Source of the DNA: Flavimaribacter sediminis
GTDB taxonomy: Bacteria; Pseudomonadota; Alphaproteobacteria; Rhizobiales; Rhizobiaceae
Assembly (NCBI RefSeq): GCF_019492055.1
Contig: NZ_JAICBX010000005.1
Location: 62,001 to 126,000 of the forward strand
Direction of reading: 5' to 3'
Length of the DNA stretch: 64,000 nucleotides
Numbering within the stretch: the stretch's first letter is position 1; the number at the start of each line of letters is the position of its first letter. Below are positions 28,162 to 37,097 of the stretch, piece by piece. The notes beneath the pieces are model-generated. The model made no database searches. It saw only the letters and a program-made list of their open reading frames with translations, and was not told where the DNA came from. Made by a program: the position numbers and the translations under genes.

Positions 28162-28446
28162 ATGATCCGGAATTTCGCTGATTCTGAAACGGAATTGATC
28201 TGGTCAGGACGGCGAAGCCGCAAACTGCCGCCGGACATTCAATCGGTGGCGTTACGCAAACTGCGGTTGCTCAATCAGGCGAGAGTGTTGCAGGACATGC
28301 GCGCGCCACCTGGAAACCGTCTCGAAGCCCTCAAGGGCGCGCGAGAGGGGCAGCACAGCATCCGTATCAACAACCAGTGGCGTATCTGCTTCGAATGGCA
28401 GGACGGAGGACCAACGAATGTCGAAATCGTCGCCTACCACGACTGA
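28162..28446 (+). CDS. higB: HigB/RelE-family mRNA-interferase toxin
   Basis: A 94-residue toxin of the HigB/Killer type within the RelE/ParE superfamily. It begins MIRNFADSETELIWSGRRSR and has the RLEALKGAREGQHSIRINNQ and WRICFEW blocks typical of this family. It should cleave translated mRNA on the ribosome when free of antitoxin. It precedes the antitoxin gene, the toxin-first order usual for higBA, and the two genes overlap by 29 bases. Paired palindromes lie upstream. Confidence 0.92.
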   Translation: MIRNFADSETELIWSGRRSRKLPPDIQSVALRKLRLLNQARVLQDMRAPPGNRLEALKGAREGQHSIRINNQWRICFEWQDGGPTNVEIVAYHD

Positions 28447-28732
28447 GTTTCTGCCGAACCCACACCCCGGCGAGATCCTGCTGGAGGAGTTCCTGAAGCC
28501 ACTTGGCCTCAGTCAGAACGCGATCGCGCGCGCCCTTCATGTTCCGCCGCGCAGAATCAATGAGATCGTCCTTGGCAAGCGCGCCGTCACAGCCGACACT
28601 GATCTTCGTCTCGCGCGCTATTTCGGCATGTCGGAAGGTTTCTTCCTCGGTCTGCAGACGGATTACGAACTGATGGAGCGCCGCCGGGAAATCGAAGCCG
28701 ATCTGGACACGATCGAACCAAGAGCCGCCTGA
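28418..28732 (+). CDS. higA: HigA-type antitoxin (XRE-family helix-turn-helix)
   Basis: A 104-residue HTH protein: PHPGEILLEEFLKPLGLSQN opens the fold, then ARALHVPPRRINEIVLGKRA and TADTDLRLARYFGMSEGFFL. It neutralises HigB and, as a complex, represses the promoter. The start ATG at 28418 lies inside the toxin gene. It ends just before the convergent oxidoreductase gene. The same family recurs at the right edge of the window. Confidence 0.92.
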   Translation: MSKSSPTTTEFLPNPHPGEILLEEFLKPLGLSQNAIARALHVPPRRINEIVLGKRAVTADTDLRLARYFGMSEGFFLGLQTDYELMERRREIEADLDTIEPRAA

Positions 28733-28742
28733 TCAAGTAGGC

Positions 28743-29903
28743 TTAGCTCCGGTCTTTTAGATGTGAATCAAGCCGGAAACTCTCCGGCAGCTCCGGCGTC
28801 CCACCCGTTGCAAGGTCGATCACGCATTCGGCCATCTTGTGCGCAATGCCGAAGGTGATCTTGAAACCGCCTGTCGCCACAATGATCTCCGGATGGTCCG
28901 GGAGCACGCCGATCATCGGGTTGCGGCCGACGGCGCGCGGACGCAGGCCCGCCCAATGCTCGATCACCGGCGCATCGGCGATCGCCGGACAAAGCCGCCG
29001 CGCCTTGTCGAGCACCTCATCGAGCGCCGCATCCGTGGAAAAAGGCGCGTCGAACCGCTGCTCGCTGGTGCTGCCGACCGCCACCCGGCCGCCGTCATGC
29101 ACGATGACATAGGTGCCGTCGTGGAAAACCAGCGGAAGATCGTCGTCAAGCTCCGCCGCAAGCAACGCCGCCTGTCCCTTGACCGGCCGGCCGTAGGAAG
29201 CAGCGTCGCCGCCCAGCAGTTGGCCGAGGATCGGGAAGGTCTCGTATCCCGCCGACAGCACTGTCCGACCCGCCATGATCCGTTTGCCGCCCGATGTTTC
29301 GACCACGCCGTCGGCGCAGGTCGCAAAGGCCTCGCCCTCGATGATCCGGACGCGGCTCTCGATGCTCCGGCGCAGCGCCGCCAGATAGGATCGCGGATCA
29401 ATGCGCGCCGCCAGCGTATCGATGACAAGCCCGAGCGGCATGGCGTCCGCCGCCGGCCAGCCCTCGCGCGGAGGCCGCTCGACGATGTCCCAAGCAAAGC
29501 CGGTTTCCGGCGTTTTCCAGTTCTGACGCGCCGCGGCGGTCTGTTTGGCGGCGATGTCGGCGAAGCTTTCCTTCCAAAGCGGCATCAGACGGCCGCAACG
29601 GCGATAGCCGCAGTCGAGCCCGGTCTCCTCCTCGATTGGGCGCACGAGGCCGGGAAGCGACGTAAGGGCTTCAAACTGGAATCTTTTCTTGGCGTCCCAG
29701 CGTTCCGGCAGATGCGGAATGAGCGCGCCGAGCAGCCCGCCGCTGGCGCCTGAACCGACGCGATCTTTCTCGATCAGGATCGCATCGAGCCCCTTCAGGG
29801 CGGCGTGGCGCGCGATCCACAGACCGAAAACACCGCCGCCAACAACCAGCAGATCGCATGACAAGTCGGCTGTTCGGGGACTATAGGTGCGGGGCGCAGT
29901 CAT
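28743..29903 (-). CDS. FAD-dependent oxidoreductase, MnmC-like / DAO family
   Basis: A ~386-residue flavoprotein with the dinucleotide motif LLVVGGGVFGLWIARHA and the DAO-type C-terminus (IIVATGGFKITFGIAHKMAE). Divergent from mnmD with overlapping start codons, so it is a good candidate for the oxidase half of a split MnmC, which would demodify cmnm5 to nm5 in tRNA wobble uridine. Alternatives are glycine/amino-acid oxidases of the same family. I start at the ATG read on the minus strand at 29901-29903 (MTAPRTYSPRTADL). Function is inferred from neighbourhood; the fold is clear. Confidence 0.82.
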   Translation of the reverse strand: MTAPRTYSPRTADLSCDLLVVGGGVFGLWIARHAALKGLDAILIEKDRVGSGASGGLLGALIPHLPERWDAKKRFQFEALTSLPGLVRPIEEETGLDCGYRRCGRLMPLWKESFADIAAKQTAAARQNWKTPETGFAWDIVERPPREGWPAADAMPLGLVIDTLAARIDPRSYLAALRRSIESRVRIIEGEAFATCADGVVETSGGKRIMAGRTVLSAGYETFPILGQLLGGDAASYGRPVKGQAALLAAELDDDLPLVFHDGTYVIVHDGGRVAVGSTSEQRFDAPFSTDAALDEVLDKARRLCPAIADAPVIEHWAGLRPRAVGRNPMIGVLPDHPEIIVATGGFKITFGIAHKMAECVIDLATGGTPELPESFRLDSHLKDRS

Positions 29904-30618
29904 GAGAGGCAGATCAGTGGGCAATAGCGAAAGCAACAGGGGGCTGGAATGGCATGCAGGTGATATGCCCTACTCAACCCGCTTTGGCGACCATTTTTAC
30001 GCCCGCAGCGACGGCCGCGCGGAGTGCGCCCATGTCTTCATCGCCGGCAACGGACTGCCGGATCGCTGGCGCGGGCGCGACACATTCACAATCGCCGAAC
30101 TCGGCTTCGGCACGGGCCTGAACTTTCTGGAGACCTGGCGGCAATGGCGCGAGCACCGCCTTCCCGCGGCGCGTCTGCGCTTCGTCAGCTTCGAGGCCTT
30201 TCCCATGCGCGCCGCCGAGATGCGTCGCGCGCTCGGACCCTGGCCACAGCTCGAACCGCTCGCCGACGCCCTCGCCCGCGCCTGGCCAAACGATCCGCCG
30301 GACACGATCGCGCAGGATTTCAACGATGGCGTTCGTCTCGAAGTCCATGTCGGAGACGCCCTTCATCGGGTTTGCAACTGGCGGGAATCAGCAGACGCCT
30401 GGTATCTCGACGGCTTTGCGCCGGCGCGCAATCCGGAGATGTGGTCGCCGGAGCTGATGCAGTCCGTTTTCGATCACACTGTCGCCGGTGGCGGCTTCGC
30501 CACCTATTCCGCGGCGGGCTGGGTCCGCCGCAATCTTGCGGCGGCCGGATTTCAGGTAACGAAGCAACCCGGCTTCGCCGGAAAACGCGACATGAGCGTC
30601 GGCGTCCGCCAGGATTAG
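29902..30618 (+). CDS. mnmD: tRNA 5-methylaminomethyl-2-thiouridine methyltransferase MnmD
   Basis: A ~238-residue SAM-dependent methyltransferase of the DUF752/MnmD family, which methylates nm5 to mnm5 at wobble U34 of tRNA. Features: LEWHAGDMPYSTRFGDHFYA, the SAM-binding ELGFGTGLNFLETWRQW, AWYLDGFAPARNPEMWSPEL and FATYSAAGWVRRNLAAAGF. The start may be the ATG at 29902 or a GTG at 29917 with a better AGAGG site; both precede the conserved LEW block. The ATG shares bases with the start of the divergent oxidoreductase gene. Its stop overlaps that of the convergent permease gene. Confidence 0.93.
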   Translation: MRGRSVGNSESNRGLEWHAGDMPYSTRFGDHFYARSDGRAECAHVFIAGNGLPDRWRGRDTFTIAELGFGTGLNFLETWRQWREHRLPAARLRFVSFEAFPMRAAEMRRALGPWPQLEPLADALARAWPNDPPDTIAQDFNDGVRLEVHVGDALHRVCNWRESADAWYLDGFAPARNPEMWSPELMQSVFDHTVAGGGFATYSAAGWVRRNLAAAGFQVTKQPGFAGKRDMSVGVRQD

Positions 30619-31472
30619 CCCGGCGTCATGCCGCGCAGGCGTTCGGAGCGGCGGCGCAGCAGTTCGAGCGTCGTGAGCAGCGCAATGGATATTGCCACCA
30701 GCAGCGTTGCGACCGCGAGGATCGTCGGCGATATCTGCTCTCGAAGTCCGGTAAACATCTGCCATGGCAGCGTCTTTTGCGCCGCCGATCCAAGGAACAG
30801 GACGACCACCACCTCGTCGAAGGAGGTGATGAAGGCGAACAGCGCGCCGGAGACGACGCCCGGCAGGATCAGCGGCATCTGAACCTTGAAGAAGGTGGTC
30901 ACCGGATTGGCGCCGAGATTGGCCGCCGCCCGCACGAGGCTCTGGTCGAAACCGACAAGGGTGGCCGTCACCGTAATGATGACGAACGGTGTGCCCAGCG
31001 CCGCATGCGCCAGAACGACGCCCCAATAGGTGCCCTGCAGGCCGATGCGGGAATAGAAGAAATACATTCCGGCCGCCGAAATGATCAGCGGCACGATCAT
31101 CGGCGAAATCAGCAAAGCCATGACGGCAGAACGGAAAGGCATGTTGGATTGAGACAGGCCGATGGCGGCGAGCGTGCCGAATGCGGTGGCGAAGATAGTC
31201 GCAACCGGAGCGATCGAAAACGAGTTCCACATCGCGGACTGCCAGTCCGGATTGGTGAAAAAGTCGCGATAATGCTTGAGCGAATAGCCTTCCGGGTCCA
31301 GCGCCAGCATTTTCGGCGTGAAGGTGAAGAAATCCTCCGCGTTGAAGGACAGCGGAATAATGATCAGAACCGGGAAGATCAGGAAGAAGAAGATCAGCCC
31401 GCAAATGACCCGGAACGAGTAGAACCAGGCGCGTTGTCCGGCGGAAGCATAGGGCGGAAGTGCGGAAGCCAT
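30615..31472 (-). CDS. PotC-like ABC transporter permease
   Basis: A 285-residue permease with six helices. The coupling loop reads SLVRAAANLGANPVTTFFKV, as in polyamine and putrescine-type importers. It begins MASALPPYASAGQRAWFYSF. It forms the channel with the longer PotB-like partner three bases upstream. The gene is convergent with mnmD and the stop codons overlap by four bases, so there is no room for a separate terminator. Confidence 0.93.
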   Translation of the reverse strand: MASALPPYASAGQRAWFYSFRVICGLIFFFLIFPVLIIIPLSFNAEDFFTFTPKMLALDPEGYSLKHYRDFFTNPDWQSAMWNSFSIAPVATIFATAFGTLAAIGLSQSNMPFRSAVMALLISPMIVPLIISAAGMYFFYSRIGLQGTYWGVVLAHAALGTPFVIITVTATLVGFDQSLVRAAANLGANPVTTFFKVQMPLILPGVVSGALFAFITSFDEVVVVLFLGSAAQKTLPWQMFTGLREQISPTILAVATLLVAISIALLTTLELLRRRSERLRGMTPG

Positions 31473-31475
31473 GAT

Positions 31476-32744
31476 CTATCCCAGTTTAACGTTGTCGATG
31501 CCGACGATCCGGTCGTACAGCCAGTAGAGAACCAGAACCACGGTCAGCAGGATCACGCCGAGCGCCGCCGCCAGTCCCCAGTTGAGCGAAGACGAGATGT
31601 GATATGCGATCCGGTTCGAGATGAATATCCCGGAGGTGCCGCCGACCAGTTCCGGCGTAATGTAGTAACCGATCGACAGGATGAAGACGAGAATACTGCC
31701 GGCGCCGATACCCGGTATCGTCTGCGGGAAATAGACCCGCCAGAAGGCGTACCAGTCGGAAGCGCCCATGCTTTTGGCGGCCCGCATATAGGTCGGCGAA
31801 ATCGTTTTCATCACCGAGAACAGCGGCAATATCATGAAGGGCAGCAGGATATGCGTCATCGCAATCACCGTGCCCGTCTGGTTGTTGATCAGCTCCAGTC
31901 GCGAATCGTCGGCGACAAGGCCGATCCACACCAGTGTGTCGTTGATCACGCCTTGCTGCTGCAGGAGCACCTTCCAGGCCGATGTGCGCACGAGAAGCGA
32001 CGTCCAGAACGGCAGCAGCACCAGGATCATCAACAGGTTCGACGTTCGCATCGGCAGGTTGGACAAGAGGAAGGCGATCGGATAGCCGAGCAGAATGCAC
32101 ATCACCGTGATGGTCACGGACAAAAGCATGGTCCGCCAGAACAGGAACAGGTAGATGCGTTCGTCGGACGGCTTGAACTGGAGCCCGTCTTCCGGCGTCC
32201 GCTCGGCGTCGACAGCCGCGAGGAAATAGCCTGCCGTGACCGGCGAACTGAACTGCTTGATCACCTGCCAGGTCTTGGGCGTTCCCCAGTCTTCGTCAAT
32301 ATCGATGAACTGTTCGGTATAGTTGCCTTCGTCCATGCGCTTGACGCGCCGGCCCGTTTTACGAAACAGGCTGGACATGCCCGGGTTCTCGTAATTCAGG
32401 CGCGATCCGAGACGCGTATGGGTCTTTTGCTCGGCGGCGATCTTGAGGTCGCGCGCCAGCGCTGTGAACACGTCCTCATTCGGGATTTCACCCGAACTCT
32501 CATCCCAGGCTTCCAGCGCCACCACGGTCTCGGGCAGTGTTTCGGAAACGATGTCGTTTTCCACCGAACGATAGAGCATATCGGCGATCGGCGCGGTGAA
32601 GGTGATGAGAATGAATAACAATAGCGGCGTAACGAGCAGGAATGCGCGCAATTTCTGGCGGCGCGTGGCGCGCGCTATACTGACCTTCAGCGGGACTCCG
32701 TCCTGGGTCGTCAGCACTGGGCTTGTCTCTGCCGTATCCGTCAT
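31476..32744 (-). CDS. PotB-like ABC transporter permease with long periplasmic segment
   Basis: A 422-residue permease, longer than E. coli PotB (~280) because ~130 residues (about 60-190) between helix 1 and the core domain lie outside. These include NYTEQFIDIDEDWGTPKTWQ. The core has VRTSAWKVLLQQQGVINDTL and the coupling loop MRAAKSMGASDWYAFWRVYF. Such extended PotB-type permeases are known in rhizobial transporters. ATG at 32742-32744; an upstream reading adds an unconserved lead. Preceded by a hairpin and the PotD-like gene. Confidence 0.92.
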   Translation of the reverse strand: MTDTAETSPVLTTQDGVPLKVSIARATRRQKLRAFLLVTPLLLFILITFTAPIADMLYRSVENDIVSETLPETVVALEAWDESSGEIPNEDVFTALARDLKIAAEQKTHTRLGSRLNYENPGMSSLFRKTGRRVKRMDEGNYTEQFIDIDEDWGTPKTWQVIKQFSSPVTAGYFLAAVDAERTPEDGLQFKPSDERIYLFLFWRTMLLSVTITVMCILLGYPIAFLLSNLPMRTSNLLMILVLLPFWTSLLVRTSAWKVLLQQQGVINDTLVWIGLVADDSRLELINNQTGTVIAMTHILLPFMILPLFSVMKTISPTYMRAAKSMGASDWYAFWRVYFPQTIPGIGAGSILVFILSIGYYITPELVGGTSGIFISNRIAYHISSSLNWGLAAALGVILLTVVLVLYWLYDRIVGIDNVKLG

Positions 32745-32780
32745 CGTTCCGCCTGAAATCTCTAAAATTCCGATAGGAGA

Positions 32781-32804
32781 GAGGACGGGGAAGCCCCCGT
32801 CCTC
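32781..32804 (-). terminator. Intercistronic hairpin after the PotD-like gene
   Basis: A perfect 10-bp inverted repeat (gaggacgggg at 32781-32790, complement at 32795-32804) with a 4-base loop, 11 bases after the binding-protein stop codon and before the permease genes. Confidence 0.7.
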
Positions 32805-32815
32805 CATTGGTCAGT

Positions 32816-33910
32816 TTACTGGGTCAACCAGGCCTGGAACTTCGCATCCAGATCGTCGCGATTGTCAGCCCACCATTCGTAGTTATAGAGGAAGGTGTTC
32901 TTCGCGTTGTTCGGATCGGTCGGCATATGCGGAGCCATTTCGATACCGAGATCGGCGTGCTTGCCGACGAGCGGAGCGGAAGACTTGCGGGCCGGACCGT
33001 ACGAGATGTACTTGGCCTGGTCGGCAAGGCGCTGCGTGTCGGTTGCGAAGTAGATGTAGTCCATGGCTGCTTTCAGACGATCTTCCGGCAGGCCGGCGGG
33101 AATGATCCAGCCGTCCAGGTCGAACACCTGTGCGTCCCAGAGCATGGCGACCGGCTGATCCTGCTCCTCGATGACCGAGAACAGACGACCGTTGTAGGTC
33201 GAGCCCATGACGACTTCGCCGTCGGCCAGAAGCTGTGGCGTTTCGGCGCCGGCCGACCACCAGATGACATCGTCCTTGATGGTGTCGAGCTTGGCCAGAG
33301 CCTGGTCGACGCCTTCCGGCGTAGACAGCACGTCATAGATATCTTCCTTCGCAACGCCGTCGCAAAGCAGAGCCCATTCGACGTTGTTGATCGGACGCTT
33401 TTCAAGCGAACGCTTGCCCGGATACTTCTCCGTGTCGAAAACCGCGCAAATGTCCGTCGGCGGCTCGTCGCCAACCTTGTCCGTGCGGTAGCCGAAGGTC
33501 GTCGAATAGACGATCTGCGGAATGAAGCACTCGGAAACCAGCAGGTCGCCGAAGTCTTCGGAAGCAGGCGTGCCGTCCGGAGCCGGAGCCAGATCCTTGT
33601 CCGGGTCGATCTCGACAGCCAGGCCTTCGTCGCAGAGACGGATGGCGTCGGATGCGACGACGTCAACAACGTCCCAGGTCACATTGCCGGCTTCGTTCAT
33701 GGCGCGCAATTTGGCGACCGCCTCGTTGGACGATTCGTCGTTGATGATGTTCACATCCGGATGCATTGCCATGTAGGGCTTGTGATAGGCGTTGTTCTGG
33801 GAATCGGAATATGCGCCGCCCCAGGATACGATCGTCATATCCTCTGCAAATGCCGCAGGAACGCTCATTGTGAGCGCCGTCGCGGCGATCAGAAGAGATT
33901 TGAGTTTCAT
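32816..33910 (-). CDS. PotD-like spermidine/putrescine-type binding protein
   Basis: A 364-residue secreted receptor with signal peptide MKLKSLLIAATALTMSVPAA (cleavage AFA-E). It has the PotD-type opening EDMTIVSWGGAYSDSQNNAY and the downstream AGAETPQLLADGEVVMGSTY. Family members bind polyamines but also other cations, so the exact ligand is uncertain. The ATG at 33908-33910 has an AGGGAG site; an upstream extension is rejected. It lies between potA-like (102-base gap with two hairpins) and the permease genes. Confidence 0.92.
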   Translation of the reverse strand: MKLKSLLIAATALTMSVPAAFAEDMTIVSWGGAYSDSQNNAYHKPYMAMHPDVNIINDESSNEAVAKLRAMNEAGNVTWDVVDVVASDAIRLCDEGLAVEIDPDKDLAPAPDGTPASEDFGDLLVSECFIPQIVYSTTFGYRTDKVGDEPPTDICAVFDTEKYPGKRSLEKRPINNVEWALLCDGVAKEDIYDVLSTPEGVDQALAKLDTIKDDVIWWSAGAETPQLLADGEVVMGSTYNGRLFSVIEEQDQPVAMLWDAQVFDLDGWIIPAGLPEDRLKAAMDYIYFATDTQRLADQAKYISYGPARKSSAPLVGKHADLGIEMAPHMPTDPNNAKNTFLYNYEWWADNRDDLDAKFQAWLTQ

Positions 33911-33965
33911 TTTATGCTCCCTTTTTGGAATTGGTCCGGGCTGTGGGTGCTCCGGACGCATACAC

Positions 33966-34012
33966 GGGCATTGATTTTTCCCAATGCCCAACTTGTGGCC
34001 ATGCAAATGGCC
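33966..34012 (-). terminator. Two adjacent hairpins between the PotA-like and PotD-like genes
   Basis: gggcattg (33966-33973) pairs with caatgccc (33982-33989) over an 8-base loop. ggccat (33997-34002) pairs with atggcc (34007-34012) over a 4-base loop, ending at the ATPase stop codon. Likely mRNA structures that partly separate expression of the ATPase from the binding protein. Confidence 0.55.
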
Positions 34013-35106
34013 TAACCGACCGGATCGAGCGCTTTGCAATCACGCGCATACCAGCCGATGTTGATATCCTGGCCCTCGGAGAGCTTGCGCTCGCCGGACC
34101 GGTTGCGAACCTTGACGATGAATTCATCATTGCCGGCAACCTTCATCCGGACGCGCAGATGGTCTCCGAGATAGATCATGTCCTCGATCTTCCCAGGAAC
34201 GATGTTTTCCATGGCGTCGTCCGGCACCGTCTCGATGCGCTCCGGCCGCAGCGACAGAGTCGTGCGGTGTCCGACGCCGTCGACATTGACCCTTTCAGCC
34301 TTCAGCTCGGTTCCGTCGTCCAGCTTGACGTCGCAGATATTGTCGTTGATCGCCGTTACGGTGCCGTTCATCTTGTTGTTTTCACCGATGAACTGGGCGA
34401 CGAAGGAGTTCTGCGGCTCCTCGTACAGCATATCCGGCGCGGAAAGCTGCTGGATCACACCGTCGTTGAACACGGCGACGCGGTCCGACATGGTCAGCGC
34501 CTCGGTCTGGTCATGCGTCACGTAGACGACCGTCACGCCGAGGTTTTCGTGGATTTGCTTGATTTCGTACTGCATCTGCTCGCGCAGCTGCTTGTCGAGC
34601 GCGCCAAGCGGCTCGTCCATGAGCACCAGATCCGGCTCGAACACCAGGGCGCGGGCGACGGCGACGCGCTGCTGCTGGCCGCCGGAAAGCTGCGCCGGAC
34701 GGCGCGAGCCGAATTGCGGCAGCTCAACCATTTCCAGGGCGCGCTTGACCTTTTCCTCCTGCTCGGCGCGGCTCATGCTGCGCACCTGAAGCGGAAAGGC
34801 GAGATTTTCCGCAACCGTCATGTGCGGAAACAGCGCGTAGTTCTGGAACACCATGCCGACGCCGCGTTTGTGCGGCGGCACGTTGTTGATCGGCTTGTCG
34901 TTGAGGTAGATTTCGCCGTGGCTGGCGGGCTCGAAACCGGCCAGCATCATCAGACATGTCGTCTTGCCGGAGCCGGACGGCCCGAGCATGGTCAGGAACT
35001 CGCCCGCCTCGATGTCCAGATTCAGGTCTTTCACGACAAGCGAAACGCCATCATAGCTCTTTTGCACTTGATCAAAGCGTACGCTCGCGCCTCTGTCACC
35101 TGCCAT
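34012..35106 (-). CDS. PotA-like ABC transporter ATP-binding protein
   Basis: A 364-residue ATPase: Walker A GPSGSGKTTCLMMLAGFEPA, signature [15 protein letters not shown], Walker B LVLMDEPLGALDKQLREQMQ, His switch VTHDQTEALT. A TOBE domain follows from ~285. First gene of the potA-potD-potB-potC-like operon read leftward. The start is the ATG at 35104-35106 (MAGDRGASVRFDQVQKSYDG). Confidence 0.94.
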   Translation of the reverse strand: MAGDRGASVRFDQVQKSYDGVSLVVKDLNLDIEAGEFLTMLGPSGSGKTTCLMMLAGFEPASHGEIYLNDKPINNVPPHKRGVGMVFQNYALFPHMTVAENLAFPLQVRSMSRAEQEEKVKRALEMVELPQFGSRRPAQLSGGQQQRVAVARALVFEPDLVLMDEPLGALDKQLREQMQYEIKQIHENLGVTVVYVTHDQTEALTMSDRVAVFNDGVIQQLSAPDMLYEEPQNSFVAQFIGENNKMNGTVTAINDNICDVKLDDGTELKAERVNVDGVGHRTTLSLRPERIETVPDDAMENIVPGKIEDMIYLGDHLRVRMKVAGNDEFIVKVRNRSGERKLSEGQDINIGWYARDCKALDPVG

Positions 35107-35568
35107 GCATCAGTCCCCTCGAAGATTTGTCCGCGTTCAGAACAAACGCAGCCTGCCGCCGCGTCGGCTCCTGAACCGAACCCACGTTGAATTTCTTTTC
35201 GGCCCGCGCCGGAATTTCAGCGACGCGCCCGTAGGTAGCGGTGGAAGTTTCATGCGACCGGGAGCGGGCCCGGAAGTGCATTGGGCACAATTCGCTCTTC
35301 CGGCGCGCACCGTTAATCGGCGGCCGGACTGTTGGCGGCATCATGCATTCCCCATTAATCGCCTTTGTGGCGTTTATTATCATGGCGACATAGCATGTTC
35401 ATTTTTGCGGCGAGATCAACCCGCAAACAAGAACTGAATTTTTCTGTTTGCGACAAATTTGTGCACTGATTGTATTCTAGCCCTCGCCGCGCCACTTCCC
35501 ATCGGGCTTCGGCGGTGTTAATGGGACAAAAAACGGTCCAACGAGACCAAAAAGAATACCGGGGAAGC
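35107..35568. other. Divergent intergenic region between the pot-like and liv operons
   Basis: A ~460-base spacer holding promoters for two divergent importer operons. It becomes AT-rich near 35390-35480. It contains one clear inverted repeat at 35422-35452 and a ggggaa ribosome site before the livG ATG. No RNA gene, riboswitch or coding region recognised. Confidence 0.5.
35422..35452. promoter_or_regulatory. Inverted repeat upstream of the liv operon
   Basis: cgcaaaca (35422-35429) and tgtttgcg (35445-35452) form an 8-bp inverted repeat with a 15-base spacer, about 120 bases before the livG start. Could be an operator or a transcript hairpin. Confidence 0.4.
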
Positions 35569-36384
35569 ATGACGAACATCATCGATGTCAGAAACGTCAC
35601 CAAGCGTTTCGGTGGGTTTTACGCAGTCGACGACTGCAGCCTCTCGGTTGAAAAAGGCTCCATCACCGGGCTGATCGGGCCGAACGGCGCAGGCAAGACC
35701 ACGCTCTTCAACATCGTCGCAGGCGCCTTTTCCCCGACTTCGGGCCAAATCCTGCTCGACGGCCAGGACGTTACAGGCCTGCCGGCGCACGCGCTGTTCG
35801 GCCGCGGCCTGCTCAGAACCTTCCAGATCGCCCACGAGTTCTCGCACATGACGGTGACGGAGAACCTGATGATGGTGCCCGAGCACCAGCCGGGCGAACA
35901 TCTCGCTTCGGCATGGTTTCGTCCGGGCGCCGTCGGCCAGCGTGAATCAGAGGTGCGCCAGAAAGCCGAGGAAGTGCTCGACTTCCTCAAGATCGGCCAC
36001 GTGAAGAACGAGCTCGCCGGCAACCTGTCCGGCGGCCAGAAGAAGTTGCTGGAGCTCGGCCGCACCATGATGGTCGACGCCAAGGTCGTCCTCCTCGACG
36101 AGATAGCCGCCGGCGTCAACCGCACGCTGCTCAACGACCTGGTGGACAATATCGAGCGCCTCAACCGGGAGTTCGGCTACACCTTCTTCGTGATCGAGCA
36201 CGACATGGACATGATCGCGCGGCTGTGCGACCCGGTCATCGTCATGGCATCCGGCTCGGTAATGACCCAGGGCCATATCGCCGATATCCAGCGCGACGAA
36301 GCCGTGATCGAGGCCTATTTCGGCGGCTCGCCCACCGGCAACGCCACCACCAGCGCAGACCATGCCGCGGGCGCTGCGCCATGA
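35569..36384 (+). CDS. livG: LivG-like branched-chain amino acid ABC ATPase
   Basis: A 271-residue ATPase. Walker A GPNGAGKTTLFNIVAG, signature NLSGGQKKLLELGRTMMVDA, Walker B VVLLDEIAAGVN. The usual Pro after DE is replaced by Ile (DEIAAGVN rather than DEPAAGLN). Start ATG 35569 follows a ggggaa site. It works with LivF and the LivH/LivM channel. No binding protein is encoded here, and the substrate could be an amino acid, amide or urea-type compound. Confidence 0.93.
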   Translation: MTNIIDVRNVTKRFGGFYAVDDCSLSVEKGSITGLIGPNGAGKTTLFNIVAGAFSPTSGQILLDGQDVTGLPAHALFGRGLLRTFQIAHEFSHMTVTENLMMVPEHQPGEHLASAWFRPGAVGQRESEVRQKAEEVLDFLKIGHVKNELAGNLSGGQKKLLELGRTMMVDAKVVLLDEIAAGVNRTLLNDLVDNIERLNREFGYTFFVIEHDMDMIARLCDPVIVMASGSVMTQGHIADIQRDEAVIEAYFGGSPTGNATTSADHAAGAAP

Positions 36385-37085
36385 GCCTTCTGAAGATTTC
36401 CAACCTGCACGCCGGCTATGGACAGATGTCGATCCTCAAAGGCGTCGACATGGCGCTGGAAGCAGGCGAGATCGGCGTCATCGTCGGCCCCAACGGCGCC
36501 GGCAAGTCGACGACGCTCAAGGCCATCTTCGGCATGCTGAACATAACGGAAGGCTCGATCGAATTCGACGGCGAGGACATCACCGGTATCCGCTCCGAAG
36601 CGCTGGCCGCCCACCGCATCGCCTTCGTTCCGCAGGAAAACAACGTGTTCCACACATTGACGGTGCACGAGAACCTGGAGATGGGCGCCTATATCAGGCG
36701 CGATGATTTCAGCCGGGTCATGGACCACGTCTATGAGATCTTCCCGCCGCTGAAGGAAAAGCGCCGCCAGCCGGCCGGCGAACTGTCGGGCGGCCAGCGG
36801 CAGATGGTCGCCTTCGGCCGCGCGCTGATGATCGAGCCGAAGCTGATCCTGCTCGACGAACCGACGGCCGGTCTTTCGCCGATGTTCATGTCGCAAATCT
36901 TCGACCGGGTGATCGCCATCAACAAGACCGGCGTCACCGTCGCCATGGTCGAGCAGAACGCAAAACAGGCGCTCGCCATCGCGCACAAGGGATTTGTGCT
37001 CGCCAATGGCGCCAACTCATTCACCGACACGGGCAGAAATCTCCTCGAGAACCCCGAAGTCGCCAAGAGCTTCCTTGGCGGATAG
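36381..37085 (+). CDS. livF: LivF-like branched-chain amino acid ABC ATPase
   Basis: A 234-residue partner ATPase. Walker A GPNGAGKSTTLKAIFGMLN, signature ELSGGQRQMVAFGRALM, Walker B LILLDEPTAGLSPMFM, then VAMVEQNAKQALAIAHKGFV. It overlaps livG by four bases (ATGA), so translation is coupled. Read with livG-H-M as one operon. Confidence 0.94.
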   Translation: MSLLKISNLHAGYGQMSILKGVDMALEAGEIGVIVGPNGAGKSTTLKAIFGMLNITEGSIEFDGEDITGIRSEALAAHRIAFVPQENNVFHTLTVHENLEMGAYIRRDDFSRVMDHVYEIFPPLKEKRRQPAGELSGGQRQMVAFGRALMIEPKLILLDEPTAGLSPMFMSQIFDRVIAINKTGVTVAMVEQNAKQALAIAHKGFVLANGANSFTDTGRNLLENPEVAKSFLGG

Positions 37086-37097
37086 CGGGAGGACCAC

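Noticed and set aside
30024-32618. Very long plus-strand reading across mnmD and both Pot-type permease genes
   Set aside because: Its sequence is Arg/Asp/His-rich shadow of the complementary permease genes; no domain is recognisable.
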